64,000 bases of DNA, from NCBI GenBank assembly GCA_945952315.1, contig CAMFIE010000012.1, forward strand, positions 1 to 64,000. Reading direction: 5' to 3'. The stretch comes from an uncultured Rhizobium sp. Its GTDB lineage: Bacteria; Pseudomonadota; Alphaproteobacteria; Rhizobiales; Rhizobiaceae. The notes under the pieces are model-generated. The model searched no databases and was not told the DNA's origin. It worked only from the letters and a program-made list of their open reading frames with translations. Within the stretch, counting starts at the first letter, position 1, and each line of letters starts with the position of its first letter. The translations under genes and the position numbers were made by a program. Positions 52,629 to 61,892 of this stretch are shown here, one piece after another.

Positions 52629-52786
52629 GGGCAAATCCCCGTTTCTGACGGCGTGAAAACCTGTCGGCTGGCCGGTCATCGGCTGTTTCTCCCCGTATAA
52701 AGCAGCTTGATGAAGCGCCAATGTCAGTTTCACGTCGGTTTTATTGCAGTGACACAAGGCAATAGAAATTATTGTTATTCATATAC

Positions 52787-53398
52787 TTAGCTGTATTTTT
52801 CGAGGAATTCCTCCGCCGCCATCCGCCGGAAATCGTCAAGCGCCAGACGCAGCCTGTCATGATCCCAGTGCCACCATGACAGGTTCCGGAACCCTTCGGC
52901 GACTGCGGCCGGAAAGCGGGGGCGGATCACGCGGGCGGGCACACCGCCGACAATCGTATAGGGTTCGACATCGCGCGAGACGACGGCACCTGCCCCGATC
53001 ACCGCACCATCCCCGATCGAAACGCCGGGCAGCACGGTTGCGCCGTGGCCGATCCAGACATCATGGCCGATCCGGACCTGATGGCTGCGGCGCCATTCGA
53101 AGAAATCCGCCTCCATATCCGCATCCGGCCAGTAATCGCGGGCGCGGTAGGTGAAGTGATGCAGCGTTGCGCGCCAGGTCGGATGATTGGTGGCATTGAT
53201 GCGGACGCAAGCCGCGATATTGGCAAATTTGCCGATATCGGCGCACCAGATCATGCCATATTCCATCACATAGGAATAATCCCCGATCCGGGCCTCGCTG
53301 ATCCGGCAGTGATCGGCGATCTCGCAATAACGGCCAAGCGTGACATCCTTGAGCTCGGCACTGTGATGCACGAGCGGTTTTTCCGAAAGCCTTGTCAT
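52787..53398 (-). CDS. Phosphonate-metabolism-associated hexapeptide acetyltransferase
   Basis: 203 aa. Left-handed beta-helix with hexapeptide repeats ([81 protein letters not shown]). This is the DapH/LacA-like family regularly found in phn operons (TIGR03308 type). It probably acetylates an aminoalkylphosphonate or sugar intermediate, as PhnO does in E. coli with an unrelated GNAT fold. It overlaps phnL by 4 bp, so it is translated with the C-P lyase genes. Confidence 0.9.
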   Translation of the reverse strand: MTRLSEKPLVHHSAELKDVTLGRYCEIADHCRISEARIGDYSYVMEYGMIWCADIGKFANIAACVRINATNHPTWRATLHHFTYRARDYWPDADMEADFFEWRRSHQVRIGHDVWIGHGATVLPGVSIGDGAVIGAGAVVSRDVEPYTIVGGVPARVIRPRFPAAVAEGFRNLSWWHWDHDRLRLALDDFRRMAAEEFLEKYS

Positions 53399-54102
53399 GC
53401 CACCTTCTCCCGTGCCGAAAACAGGGCAACGTCGAGAATGCGGTCGGCAACCGCATCGCGCACCTCGAGATCATGGAAAATGCCGAGCATCGCCGTTCCG
53501 GCCCGCTTTTTCTCGGCAATCATCGCAATCACCACCGCACGGTTCTCGGCATCGAGCGAGGCGGTCGGTTCATCAAGAAGCAGCACTGCGTGATCGGTGA
53601 TGAAGCCGCGGGCGATGTTGACGCGTTGCTGCTCGCCTCCGGAGAAGGTGGCCGGCGGCAGCGACCAGAGCGCCTTAGGCAGATTGAGGCGGTCGAGAAG
53701 GCCTGCGGCCCGCGCGCGGGCATCCTCCATGGCCATGCCGCGTGCTACCAGCGGCTCGGCCACCACATCGAGGGCCGAAACGCGCGGAACGACACGCAGG
53801 AACTGGCTGACATAGCCCAGTGTCTCGCGCCGCACCTCGAGCACCGTGCGCGGATCGGCCGTCGCAAGATCGATCCACTGGTCGTGATGGCGGATGCGGA
53901 TGGCCCCCGCATCGACACCGTAATTGCCGTAAAGCATTTTCAGGATCGAGCTCTTGCCGACCCCCGACGCGCCGCCGAGCACCACGCACTGGCCCCGCGG
54001 CAGATCGAAGGAGACATCGCGCACCACATCGAGACGGATGCCATCGCGCAGATGCATGGTGAAGCTTTTCGCCACACCGGAAACCTCAAGCAGACTATCC
54101 AT
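53395..54102 (-). CDS. phnL: C-P lyase complex ABC-type protein PhnL
   Basis: 235 aa. ATP-binding cassette: Walker [11 protein letters not shown], signature [16 protein letters not shown], Walker [18 protein letters not shown]. It belongs to the PhnL subfamily, which is part of the C-P lyase machinery and not a transporter. Lies between phnK and the acetyltransferase gene with 3-bp and 4-bp junctions. Confidence 0.94.
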   Translation of the reverse strand: MDSLLEVSGVAKSFTMHLRDGIRLDVVRDVSFDLPRGQCVVLGGASGVGKSSILKMLYGNYGVDAGAIRIRHHDQWIDLATADPRTVLEVRRETLGYVSQFLRVVPRVSALDVVAEPLVARGMAMEDARARAAGLLDRLNLPKALWSLPPATFSGGEQQRVNIARGFITDHAVLLLDEPTASLDAENRAVVIAMIAEKKRAGTAMLGIFHDLEVRDAVADRILDVALFSAREKVA

Positions 54103-54105
54103 GGT

Positions 54106-54882
54106 TCACACCTGCAGGATCGAGGAGACGAGAAGCTGGGTATAGGGCTGGCGCGGATCATCCAGCACCCGGTCCGTCAGCCCCTGTTCGATCACATGAC
54201 CGTCCTTCATCACCATCATCCGGTGCGACAGAAGGCGAGCGACGGCGAGATCGTGGGTGACGATGATGGCGGAAAGCCCGAGATCATGGACGAGACCGCG
54301 AATGAGATCGAGAAGGCGCGCCTGAACCGAGACATCGAGCCCTCCGGTCGGTTCATCCATGAAGACAAGCCGGGGCCCGGTGATCAGGTTGCGGGCAATC
54401 TGCAGGCGCTGGCGCATGCCGCCGGAAAAGGCGCGCGGCTGGTCATCGATCCGGTCCGCGCCGATTTCCACCCGCGACAGCCAGTCGGTGGCCGCGTCCC
54501 GGATACGGCCATAGTGGCGATGCCCGACCGCCATCAGGCGTTCGCCCACATTGGCCCCGGCCGAAACCGTCATCCGCAGCCCATCCGCCGGGTTCTGATG
54601 GACAAAGCCCCAGTCCGTGCGCATCAGGAAACGGCGCTCGGCTTCCGAAAGCCTGGCCAGATCGCGATAGGCCCCATCGCGCATGTGATATTCCACCGTG
54701 CCGGATGTGGCATCGAGCCTGGTCGACAGGCAATTGAGAAGCGTGGTCTTGCCTGAACCGGACTCACCGACAATGGCGAGCACCTCACCCGGCCAGAGCT
54801 CGAAGCTCACATCCTTGCAGCCAATGCGCTGACCATAGGTCTTGCTGAGCTTTTGGACCTTCAGAAGCGGTGTACTGTTCAT
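54106..54882 (-). CDS. phnK: C-P lyase complex ABC-type protein PhnK
   Basis: 258 aa. ATP-binding cassette: Walker A GESGSGKTT, signature FSGGMRQRLQIARNLI, Walker B LVFMDEPTGGLDVS. PhnK docks onto the PhnGHIJ core in E. coli. The start at 54882 overlaps the phnJ stop by 4 bp and has GGAGG upstream. Confidence 0.94.
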   Translation of the reverse strand: MNSTPLLKVQKLSKTYGQRIGCKDVSFELWPGEVLAIVGESGSGKTTLLNCLSTRLDATSGTVEYHMRDGAYRDLARLSEAERRFLMRTDWGFVHQNPADGLRMTVSAGANVGERLMAVGHRHYGRIRDAATDWLSRVEIGADRIDDQPRAFSGGMRQRLQIARNLITGPRLVFMDEPTGGLDVSVQARLLDLIRGLVHDLGLSAIIVTHDLAVARLLSHRMMVMKDGHVIEQGLTDRVLDDPRQPYTQLLVSSILQV

Positions 54883-55772
54883 TCGGCAGCCTCCTTGGCC
54901 CCATAGCCCGAAGGCATGCCTTCCGGTCCCACATGCCCTTCCGCCCGACGGGTCTCGCAGTGATCGGTATCCGAGCACACGAACATCCGGCTTCCCCGGT
55001 CATCGAGCACCACCTCATCGAGATAGACCCCCTCTGCACCGCAGAGCGCACAGGGCCTGTCGAAATGCTGGATGGTGAAGGGATGATCCTCAAAGTCGAG
55101 GCTGACCACTTGCGTATGCGGAGGAATGGCATAGATGCGCTTCTCGCGGCCCGCCCCGAAAAGCTGCAGCGCCTGCGAGCGGTGCATCTTCGGATTGTCG
55201 AATTTCGGGATCGGCGACGGGTCCATGACATAGCGGCCCTCGACCATCACGGGATAGGCATAGGTGGTGGCAATATGGCCGTTGCGGGCGATATCCTCGT
55301 AGAGCTTCACATGCATGAGACCGTATTCGCTGAGCGCGTGCATCTGGCGCGTCTCGGTTTCGCGGGGCTCCAGAAAGCGCAAGGGTTCGGGGATCGGCAC
55401 CTGATAGACGAGCACCTGATTGGCCGTGAGCTCTGCCTCCGGGATACGATGGCGGGTCTGGATGATGGTCGCCTCCGCTGTCCGGGTGGTGACAGCGACC
55501 GCGGCAACCTTCTGGAAGAAGGCCCGGATGGAGACGGCATTGGTGGTGTCGTCCGCACCCTGATCGATCACCTTCAGCACGTCATCCGGGCCGAGGATCG
55601 CAGCCGTCAGCTGCACGCCGCCCGTGCCCCAGCCATAGGGCATCGGCATTTCCCGCGATGCAAACGGCACCTGATAGCCGGGGATGGCGATGGCCTTCAG
55701 GATCGCCCGGCGGATCATCCGCTTGGTCTGTTCATCGAGATAGGCAAAATTATAGGTGGCAAGCGCGCTCAT
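54879..55772 (-). CDS. phnJ: Carbon-phosphorus lyase PhnJ (radical SAM)
   Basis: 297 aa. Catalytic subunit that cleaves the C-P bond of ribose 1-phosphonate 5-phosphate. The 4Fe-4S ligands C241, C244 and C266 and the catalytic C272 are all present (CALC and VCSDTDHC), at the same numbers as in the E. coli enzyme. N-terminal YNFAYLDEQTKRMIRRAILKAIAIPGYQVPFASREMPMPYGWGTGG is typical. It overlaps phnI and phnK by 4 bp each. Confidence 0.97.
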   Translation of the reverse strand: MSALATYNFAYLDEQTKRMIRRAILKAIAIPGYQVPFASREMPMPYGWGTGGVQLTAAILGPDDVLKVIDQGADDTTNAVSIRAFFQKVAAVAVTTRTAEATIIQTRHRIPEAELTANQVLVYQVPIPEPLRFLEPRETETRQMHALSEYGLMHVKLYEDIARNGHIATTYAYPVMVEGRYVMDPSPIPKFDNPKMHRSQALQLFGAGREKRIYAIPPHTQVVSLDFEDHPFTIQHFDRPCALCGAEGVYLDEVVLDDRGSRMFVCSDTDHCETRRAEGHVGPEGMPSGYGAKEAAE

Positions 55773-56866
55773 TCGGCAGCCTCCCTGCTTGCGGTTGAAG
55801 GATCCTGCTGCTCGGCCCGCATGCGGCGCACGAGATCAAGCTCGGCCTGAAAATCCACATAATGCGGCAGCTTCAGGTGCTCGACGAAACCGGTCGCCTG
55901 CACATTGTCGGAATGGGCGATGACGAATTCCTCGTCCTGCGCGGGCGCCACGATATCCTCGCCGAATTCTTCTGCCCGCAGTGCCCGGTCGACCAGCGCC
56001 ATGGCCATGGCCTTGCGCTCCGACTGGCCGAAAACCAGCCCATAACCGCGCGTGAATTGCGGCGGCTCCGTCGCCGACCCCTTGAACTGGTTGACGCTCT
56101 GGCATTCCGTCACCCGGATTTCGCCTAGCGAAACGGAAAAGCCGAGTTCAGGAAGCTCGATCTCCACCTCAACCAGGCCGATGCGAATTTCGCCGGCAAA
56201 GGGATGGGTGCGCGCATAGCCGCGCTGGGTGGAATAGGCGAGCGCCAGCAGAAAGCCCTCGTCGCCCCGCGCCAGCGCCTGCAGCCGTTCGTCGCGGGAA
56301 AGCGGAAAGTCCATTGGCTCGCGGGTAATGTCTCCTGGCACCTTGTCGAGCGGTTCGCGGCTGTCCGGCTCGATCAGACCCTCATCGCCCAGAATGTCGG
56401 AAACACGACCGACCGCTTCACCGCCGCATTCGCGCCGTACGGGTGCGGCGACGGCAGCGTCTTCCAGCAGCGAGGGATCGAGCAGCCGGTGGGTATAATC
56501 AAAGGTCGGCCCCAGAAGCTGGCCACCAGGCAGATCCTTGTAGGTGGCGGATATACGCCGTTCGATCTCCATCGCGCCCGTATCAACCGGATCCGAATAG
56601 CCGAACCGCGGCAGTGTGGTGCGATAGGCCCGCAGCAGGAAGATCGCTTCGATCATGTCGCCGCGCGCCTGCTTGATCGACAAGGCAGCGAGCGCCCGGT
56701 CATAAAGCGAGGCCTCCGCCATGACACGATCGACCGCAAGGCCAAGCTGTTCCCCGATCTGGGCGACGGTCAGCGCAGGAATGCTGCGCGCGCCGCGACG
56801 CCTGTCGGCAAGCAGCTGATGGGCGTTCGCAATGGCGGCCTCGCCGCCCTTTACAGCAACATACAT
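55769..56866 (-). CDS. phnI: C-P lyase core subunit PhnI
   Basis: 365 aa. PhnI family: MYVAVKGGEAAIANAHQLL, then AEASLYDRALAALSIKQARGDMIEAIFLLRAYRTTLPRFGYS, LGEIRVTECQSVNQF and FVEHLKLPHYVDFQAELDLVRRMR. PhnI is the nucleosidase that, within the PhnGHI complex, transfers phosphonate onto ribose triphosphate. It overlaps phnJ by 4 bp and follows phnH by 3 bp. Confidence 0.96.
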   Translation of the reverse strand: MYVAVKGGEAAIANAHQLLADRRRGARSIPALTVAQIGEQLGLAVDRVMAEASLYDRALAALSIKQARGDMIEAIFLLRAYRTTLPRFGYSDPVDTGAMEIERRISATYKDLPGGQLLGPTFDYTHRLLDPSLLEDAAVAAPVRRECGGEAVGRVSDILGDEGLIEPDSREPLDKVPGDITREPMDFPLSRDERLQALARGDEGFLLALAYSTQRGYARTHPFAGEIRIGLVEVEIELPELGFSVSLGEIRVTECQSVNQFKGSATEPPQFTRGYGLVFGQSERKAMAMALVDRALRAEEFGEDIVAPAQDEEFVIAHSDNVQATGFVEHLKLPHYVDFQAELDLVRRMRAEQQDPSTASREAAE

Positions 56867-56869
56867 GGC

Positions 56870-57478
56870 TCAAACCTCCTCAAGCATCAGCCGGGTGGTG
56901 CGGGGCAGGCACAGACAATCGCTGCCGCAAACCAGAACAAGATCGATGCCGCGTGGATAGAGACTGCGGTTGAGCGCGCGTTCCCGCAGAAAATCCGCTG
57001 GCAGACCAATTGGCGAAAGCGACACTGCCCCGTCTATTCCCGGACCTTCGGCGATCAACGGAATGCCCCCGGAAAGAGCCTCCACTTCCACCACCAGCGT
57101 TGCTGATCGGTCCGGATAGGTGTCGCTGCCCAGCGAAAAACCGTTCCAGTCCGAAAGTGCGTCCTTGCGGGAGACAAAGGCAAACATCGCCACCATCCGG
57201 TCCGACACAATCGATGCACCGGTCTGAAAGGAAAGCCAGCGGGCAAAGGCCGAACCCGCAAGCGCGGGAGACAGCCATACCGACGTATCGGCATCGGCAA
57301 GCGTCAGCGCAAGCGCTGCATGGGAGGGACAGGCAGGCGCCGGCGCGGATGCATCATGCACAAGCGAAAAGACGCGCCCGGGCCGCGCCATGCCATCCAT
57401 CAGCGCTCGAAAGACCGATTGGGAGGAAAGAACGGGCGACGTAAAGGCGCCGGAAAAAATCTGAGCGTCCGTCTGCAT
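56870..57478 (-). CDS. phnH: C-P lyase core subunit PhnH
   Basis: 202 aa. PhnH family: FTSPVLSSQSVFRALMDGMARPGRVFSL, ALALTLADADTSVWLSPAL, SLGSDTYPDRSATLVVEVEAL and GPGIDGAVSLSP, ending LPRTTRLMLEEV. Structural subunit of the PhnGHIJ core. It shares one base with the phnG stop/start junction. Confidence 0.94.
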   Translation of the reverse strand: MQTDAQIFSGAFTSPVLSSQSVFRALMDGMARPGRVFSLVHDASAPAPACPSHAALALTLADADTSVWLSPALAGSAFARWLSFQTGASIVSDRMVAMFAFVSRKDALSDWNGFSLGSDTYPDRSATLVVEVEALSGGIPLIAEGPGIDGAVSLSPIGLPADFLRERALNRSLYPRGIDLVLVCGSDCLCLPRTTRLMLEEV

Positions 57479-57945
57479 CAGTCATCTCCGCGAACAAGGG
57501 TAAAAAAGTCGACCCGGGTTGCCTGGGTCTCGGCATCGCGTTGCCCGGCTTCTTCGGCAAGGCGGCGCTCGATGGCCTGAAGAAGCGTGCGGCAAAGTCC
57601 CGCCTCGTCTCCCTCTTCCGCCAGCGCATCGAGGATCGCCGAAAGCCGGGTTGCCTCCTGATCCGTGCCCAGTCGCTGGCCATGACCGATCACGCCGGAA
57701 GCGAGGCGGATGCTCGCCCGTGTTACGGTTGCCTCTCCGAGATTGAACGCATTGCCACCCCCGCCGATCCGGCCCCGGATCATGACCAGACCGGTCTGCG
57801 GGCCGCGCACCGGATGGACATCCGCCATCTTCGGCCCTGCCTCAAGGCATGCGGCCAGTTCCTGTCTCGTGGCACGGGCGAGCAGGCTCATCCGCCTTGC
57901 CCGATCCGTGACCGGGGCCGCCGGGGCGGCTTGCTTCTGGTTCAT
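57478..57945 (-). CDS. phnG: C-P lyase core subunit PhnG
   Basis: 155 aa. PhnG family: RRMSLLARATRQELAACLE, VRGPQTGLVMIRGRIGGGGNAFNLGEATVTRASIRLASGVIGHGQRLG. First gene of the leftward phnGHIJKL unit, divergent from phnF. With PhnH and PhnI it forms the core that binds PhnJ. Confidence 0.94.
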   Translation of the reverse strand: MNQKQAAPAAPVTDRARRMSLLARATRQELAACLEAGPKMADVHPVRGPQTGLVMIRGRIGGGGNAFNLGEATVTRASIRLASGVIGHGQRLGTDQEATRLSAILDALAEEGDEAGLCRTLLQAIERRLAEEAGQRDAETQATRVDFFTLVRGDD

Positions 57946-57956
57946 CTTGACCTCAT

Positions 57957-57976
57957 TTGTCTATTAATCTAGACAA
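57957..57976. promoter_or_regulatory. Probable PhnF operator in the phnG-phnF gap
   Basis: Dyad TTGTCTA (57957-57963) / TAGACAA (57970-57976) with a 6-bp spacer, in the 81-bp divergent promoter region. The GTCTA/TAGAC core is of the kind bound by HutC-type GntR regulators. No convincing Pho box (tandem CTGTCAT-like repeats) was seen in the gap. Confidence 0.6.
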
Positions 57977-58026
57977 CTATACATCTGTTGATCATCTTTA
58001 GCGCCTGCGCGTGACGGGAGCATGAC

Positions 58027-58797
58027 ATGAATGACGCCACGGGCAAGGCTGCATCGGAAAAGCCATCACTGGTGGAGCGGCGCGGCGGCGTGCAGCTCTG
58101 GCGCCAGATTGCCGACCGTATCCGGCAGGCGATCAGTCTCGGCGAATTCGGTGACAGCGGTATGATGCCGCCGGAGACGGCGCTTGCCGCGCGCTTCGGC
58201 GTCAACCGGCATACGGTCCGTGCCGCCCTGAAGGTGCTCGCACAGGAGGGGGTGGTTCAATCCCTCCAGGGCAAGGGCACGATGATCCTGCGGCGCGAAA
58301 GGCTGACCTATCCGATCGGTCGACGCACCCGGTTCAGCGATGGTCTTGCCGGACAGGCGGAGCGGCTGGAGTTCAGGCTGCTTTCGTCACGAACAGCCGC
58401 CATCGGCCGCGAGATTGCGGACGCCCTCGGCCTGCTGGCCGGCAATGAATGTTCCGTGCTTGAAACGCTCGGTCTTGCCGATGGTCTGCCGCTTTCGCGC
58501 GCGACCCATGTTTTCGCGCCCGGTCTTTCCGGAATTGCCGAGCGATTTGCGGCAACCGGCTCGATCACCAAGGCTCTTATGAGCCTTGGCGTTCCAGACT
58601 ATGTTCGCCTCTCAACGGATGTGATGGCACGCCATGCGATGGCGGAGGAGGCGGCCGAACTTGCCCTGTCCCCCGGCTCCATCCTGCTTGAAACCATGGC
58701 CGTCAACGGTTTTCCCGACAGGCGGCCGTTCCAGTATTCGCTGACCCGGTTTCCCGCCGACCGCATCCAGCTTGGCATGCGTATCGACAGCGTCTGA
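58027..58797 (+). CDS. phnF: Phosphonate utilisation regulator PhnF (GntR/HutC family)
   Basis: 256 aa. GntR winged helix (QLWRQIADRIRQAISLGEFGDSGMMPPETALAARFGVNRHTVRAALKVLAQEGVVQSLQGKGTMIL) and a UTRA effector domain ending PFQYSLTRFPADRIQL. It is divergent from phnG and is the expected repressor of the phn locus, responding to phosphonate or to an intermediate. It ends 6 bp from the convergent cycloligase-like gene. Confidence 0.92.
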   Translation: MNDATGKAASEKPSLVERRGGVQLWRQIADRIRQAISLGEFGDSGMMPPETALAARFGVNRHTVRAALKVLAQEGVVQSLQGKGTMILRRERLTYPIGRRTRFSDGLAGQAERLEFRLLSSRTAAIGREIADALGLLAGNECSVLETLGLADGLPLSRATHVFAPGLSGIAERFAATGSITKALMSLGVPDYVRLSTDVMARHAMAEEAAELALSPGSILLETMAVNGFPDRRPFQYSLTRFPADRIQLGMRIDSV

Positions 58798-58803
58798 GAC
58801 GGC

Positions 58804-59544
58804 TTACAAGCCCATAGCCTTCAGTTCCTGCAGCGGCGGGATGGTTTCGTACATATGCGGATCGAGCCGATCCCAGATAATGCCGCAGGTGGGCTTGTGC
58901 GGACCATCAACGGAAATTGTCCGCGTCGGCGTGAAGATCACATCCGCAACCGTATCATAGACATCGGGTGTCAGCGTTTCATCGAGCACCTGGCAATCAT
59001 GGACCACAGCAGCGGAAGGCGTCGCCGTGGTGATCCGCCCGAGCTGATAGAGCATGCCCCATTCCGCATCGAAGAAGCCATGGCCCTTTCCGAAACGGAC
59101 ACCCTCATGGTTTATGGCTCCGGTGCCTGTGACCATGTAGTCGATCGGCGGCATGGTTGCGATGTCCTTGAGGCTCACCGGCTTGCCGATCCGTTCCATG
59201 CCGTCAAGCGTGGAGGCATAGAGATAGAGCTCCGGCGCAATGGTGGCCGGATCGAGCAGCCAGAAGCCGCGCTTGATCGAATAGGTGGTCATCAGCACCG
59301 TTTTTCCGTCGATCAGGGCCTGAAGGCGCAGGCGGTCGAGGCAATTGTCCGGCGTGATGAAAATGAATTTTGAGCGCCGGTAGAAATCGTGGTCGGTCAG
59401 GCGCGCCACCGCAGCTTCTCCGCCCTCGAAATCGGCGATGAATTCCGCGAAATCAAAATGAAACCGGCTGTCAGGAACCGCGACCTTGCGCAGCTCGCTC
59501 CAGACGCGTTCACGCACCGATGCCTTGTGATCGACGATATCCAT
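58804..59544 (-). CDS. 5-formyltetrahydrofolate cycloligase-like (COG0212 paralogue) protein A
   Basis: 246 aa. 5-formyl-THF cycloligase fold, but of the diverged paralogue type. The usual GxGxGYYDR loop reads RFGKGHGFFDAEWGM, with the terminal Arg missing, as in MTHFSD-like proteins. FITPDNCLDRLRLQAL and TTYSIKRGFWLLDP precede it. The start at 59544 has GGGAG upstream. It is the last gene of a five-gene leftward unit with an NMT1-type importer, and it is paralogous to the first gene (62897-63634). Comparative work on this paralogue group links it to thiamin metabolism; true cycloligase activity is doubtful. Confidence 0.82.
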   Translation of the reverse strand: MDIVDHKASVRERVWSELRKVAVPDSRFHFDFAEFIADFEGGEAAVARLTDHDFYRRSKFIFITPDNCLDRLRLQALIDGKTVLMTTYSIKRGFWLLDPATIAPELYLYASTLDGMERIGKPVSLKDIATMPPIDYMVTGTGAINHEGVRFGKGHGFFDAEWGMLYQLGRITTATPSAAVVHDCQVLDETLTPDVYDTVADVIFTPTRTISVDGPHKPTCGIIWDRLDPHMYETIPPLQELKAMGL

Positions 59545-59557
59545 TGTTGAACTCCCT

Positions 59558-61132
59558 TTATTGAGCAGCATGCATGCCACGGCGGGCAAGCACCGGCCGT
59601 TCGATCAGAACGACGCATTGATAAAACAGGACGGACAGGAACACCGAGACCACCGCGACAGCCCAGATCATGCCGTAGTCGAGATAGCCTCGCGACTGGT
59701 TGAGAAGATTGCCGAGACCGGTTCCGGTCGCCAGCCATTCGGCAATCATCACCCCGAGCAGGGCACGCGGAACGGCAAGCCGGATGGCGGCAAACAGGTA
59801 AGGCAGGGACGCCGGAACCGAGATCAGCCGCAGCTGCATGAAAAGGCTCGCCCCATAGGCGCGGGGCACATCCAGGGCGGCCCGCGGCACCAGGGACAGT
59901 CCCTGCGCCATCGTCACGAAGGCCGGGAAGAAGGTCACCGAAATGGTGATCCAGAGAATGACCGATGGTCCGCGGCCGAGCATCAGCACCAGCAAGGGCG
60001 TCAACGCCACCAGCGGCATGGTCTGCGTGACAAGAGCCACCGGCATGAAGCCGGTGATGATGGCAGGGCGAAGCACCGAAAGCAGCGCCAGCCCGAACGC
60101 AAACAGAATGCCGAGTGCCATGCCCGCAAGCGTCATCGGAAGGGTCTGACCAAGCGCCGCCAGAAGCTTTGCCTGCGCCAGGCCGGAATTCGGCATCAGG
60201 AACAGATAGTCGAACAGGCCCATCGGTGTCTTGGCGATCATGGCAGGCGCGCCGGAGGCAACAACCAGCAGCCACCAGAGGAAAAGCGGCAGCAGGATCG
60301 AACCTGCCGTCAGCAGAAGCTTCAGGGCCAGCGGCCAGGAGGCCTTTTCCACCCCCGGCGCCTTTGCCGGCACGGTGACGGCCAGAGTGGCGCTGGTGAA
60401 ACGGCGGGCAATCAGCGAAAACAGCGCATAGGCAAATCCGGCAATCAGCGTTGCGGCCAGGCCGATGCCCCATAGCCGGTCAGGCTCGGCACGCCCGAGC
60501 GATCCAAGGAGATAGACACCGAGACCGAACCGGCCGCCGCCGCCAAATTCCGCGAGAATGGATCCGAGCACCGCATTGGGAGCCGCAATCCGCAGACCCG
60601 ACAGGATGGTCGGCAGCGCAGAGCGCATCTGGGCAAATTTCAGCACAGACCAACGCCCGCCGCCATAGGCCCGGATCAGGTCGGTCATCCGCGCATCCGT
60701 CTGGGTAAGACCGGTAACCGTCGATGACATCGTCACGAAATAGCATCCGACTGCTGCCAGGATCACGCGCGGCGTCATGCCTGAAAATGTCAGCACAAGA
60801 AGCGGTGAAACGGCGATGGCAGGCAGGGCAAAGAGGGTGATGTTCACCCCGCGCCCCAGCCGCGCGGCCATCGGAAACAGGGCAAACAGCATGCCCGCGA
60901 AAAGCGCGATCCCATTGCCGATGACAAAACCGGCCCCTGCCCCCTCGAGCGTTGCCAGCACATGCGGCGGATAGTCTGCCCGATCGGCAAAGAACCGCAC
61001 AAGAACGAGCGACGGCGGCGGCAACGCGCCCCCGGCAATCAGTTTAAGCCGCCCGCAGATTTCCCAGAGCGCAAGCAGGATCAACCAGTTGCGCAGGGTC
61101 GATGCGCGCGCCGCCCAGCTCTCAATGCCCAT
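59558..61132 (-). CDS. Fused double permease of NitT/TauT-type ABC importer
   Basis: 524 aa, two complete permease units in one chain. The first has its EAA-type loop at LRIAAPNAVLGSILAEFGG and the second at IRLAVPRALLGVMIAEWLA. About twelve membrane helices in total. Usually two separate 250-residue permeases pair; here they are fused. The start at 61132 (MGIESWAARA) overlaps the ATPase gene by 11 bp. It serves the NMT1-like binding protein upstream. Confidence 0.88.
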   Translation of the reverse strand: MGIESWAARASTLRNWLILLALWEICGRLKLIAGGALPPPSLVLVRFFADRADYPPHVLATLEGAGAGFVIGNGIALFAGMLFALFPMAARLGRGVNITLFALPAIAVSPLLVLTFSGMTPRVILAAVGCYFVTMSSTVTGLTQTDARMTDLIRAYGGGRWSVLKFAQMRSALPTILSGLRIAAPNAVLGSILAEFGGGGRFGLGVYLLGSLGRAEPDRLWGIGLAATLIAGFAYALFSLIARRFTSATLAVTVPAKAPGVEKASWPLALKLLLTAGSILLPLFLWWLLVVASGAPAMIAKTPMGLFDYLFLMPNSGLAQAKLLAALGQTLPMTLAGMALGILFAFGLALLSVLRPAIITGFMPVALVTQTMPLVALTPLLVLMLGRGPSVILWITISVTFFPAFVTMAQGLSLVPRAALDVPRAYGASLFMQLRLISVPASLPYLFAAIRLAVPRALLGVMIAEWLATGTGLGNLLNQSRGYLDYGMIWAVAVVSVFLSVLFYQCVVLIERPVLARRGMHAAQ

Positions 61133-61892
61133 CCAGAGACCTCGCGATTTCGTCTTCGAGGCCGTGAAACTCCGGGCTTGCGAAAATGTCGGGTCGGCGC
61201 GGGCGGGCAAGCGGAATGTCTATCACCCGCGCAATCCGCCCTGGCCGGCTCTGCATGACCACAACCCGATCTGCCAGGAACACCGCCTCATCGATGCCAT
61301 GGGTGACAAGCAGCGTGGTCGCACGGCTGGCGATCCAGATGCGTTGCAATTCCACGTTCATCTGTCGGCGGAGGATCTGGTCAAGCGCACCAAAGGGCTC
61401 GTCGAGAAACAGCACCTGCGGATCGGTGACGAGCGAGCGGGCAATGGCCACCCGCTGCCGCATGCCGCCGGAAAGCTCGCCCGGCAAGGCCTTTTCGAAG
61501 CCCTTCAGACCGACCAGACTGATAAGGTCGGCGATCTTTTCAGCGTGTGCGCGTCGCGGCCGGCCGAGCACATCGAGCGGCAGGGCAATGTTTTCCTCGA
61601 CCGTGCGCCAGGGCATCAGTGCCGCATCCTGAAAGGCGACACCGGTGATTCCGGCCCTGGCCGCCTCTGCCGGCGGCATGCCCGCGATCGACACACTCCC
61701 GGAATCGGCACTGTCGAGACCAAGAGCGAGCCTGAGGATCGTGGATTTGCCGCAACCGGACGGGCCGATAAGGGCGGTGAACGAACCGGGCGGACACGCA
61801 AGCGAGACCCGGTCGAGCGCCTGCACGGGCGTGCCGCGCCCGGAAAAACTGCGCGACACGCTTTCAAGCTGGATACCGGCTGGTGTCGACAT
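61122..61892 (-). CDS. NitT/TauT-type ABC transporter ATP-binding protein
   Basis: 256 aa. Walker A GPSGCGKST, signature LSGGMRQRVAIARSLV, Walker B VLFLDEPFGALD and H-loop VTHGIDEAVFLADRVVVM. This is the SsuB/TauB/ThiZ branch. The ATG at 61892 overlaps the stop of the binding-protein gene (TGATG). Confidence 0.93.
   Translation of the reverse strand: MSTPAGIQLESVSRSFSGRGTPVQALDRVSLACPPGSFTALIGPSGCGKSTILRLALGLDSADSGSVSIAGMPPAEAARAGITGVAFQDAALMPWRTVEENIALPLDVLGRPRRAHAEKIADLISLVGLKGFEKALPGELSGGMRQRVAIARSLVTDPQVLFLDEPFGALDQILRRQMNVELQRIWIASRATTLLVTHGIDEAVFLADRVVVMQSRPGRIARVIDIPLARPRRPDIFASPEFHGLEDEIARSLDGH

Noticed and set aside
57946..58026. Pho box in the phnG-phnF gap
   Set aside because: No tandem CTGTCAT-like repeats were seen; the dyad present fits a GntR/HutC-type site better.
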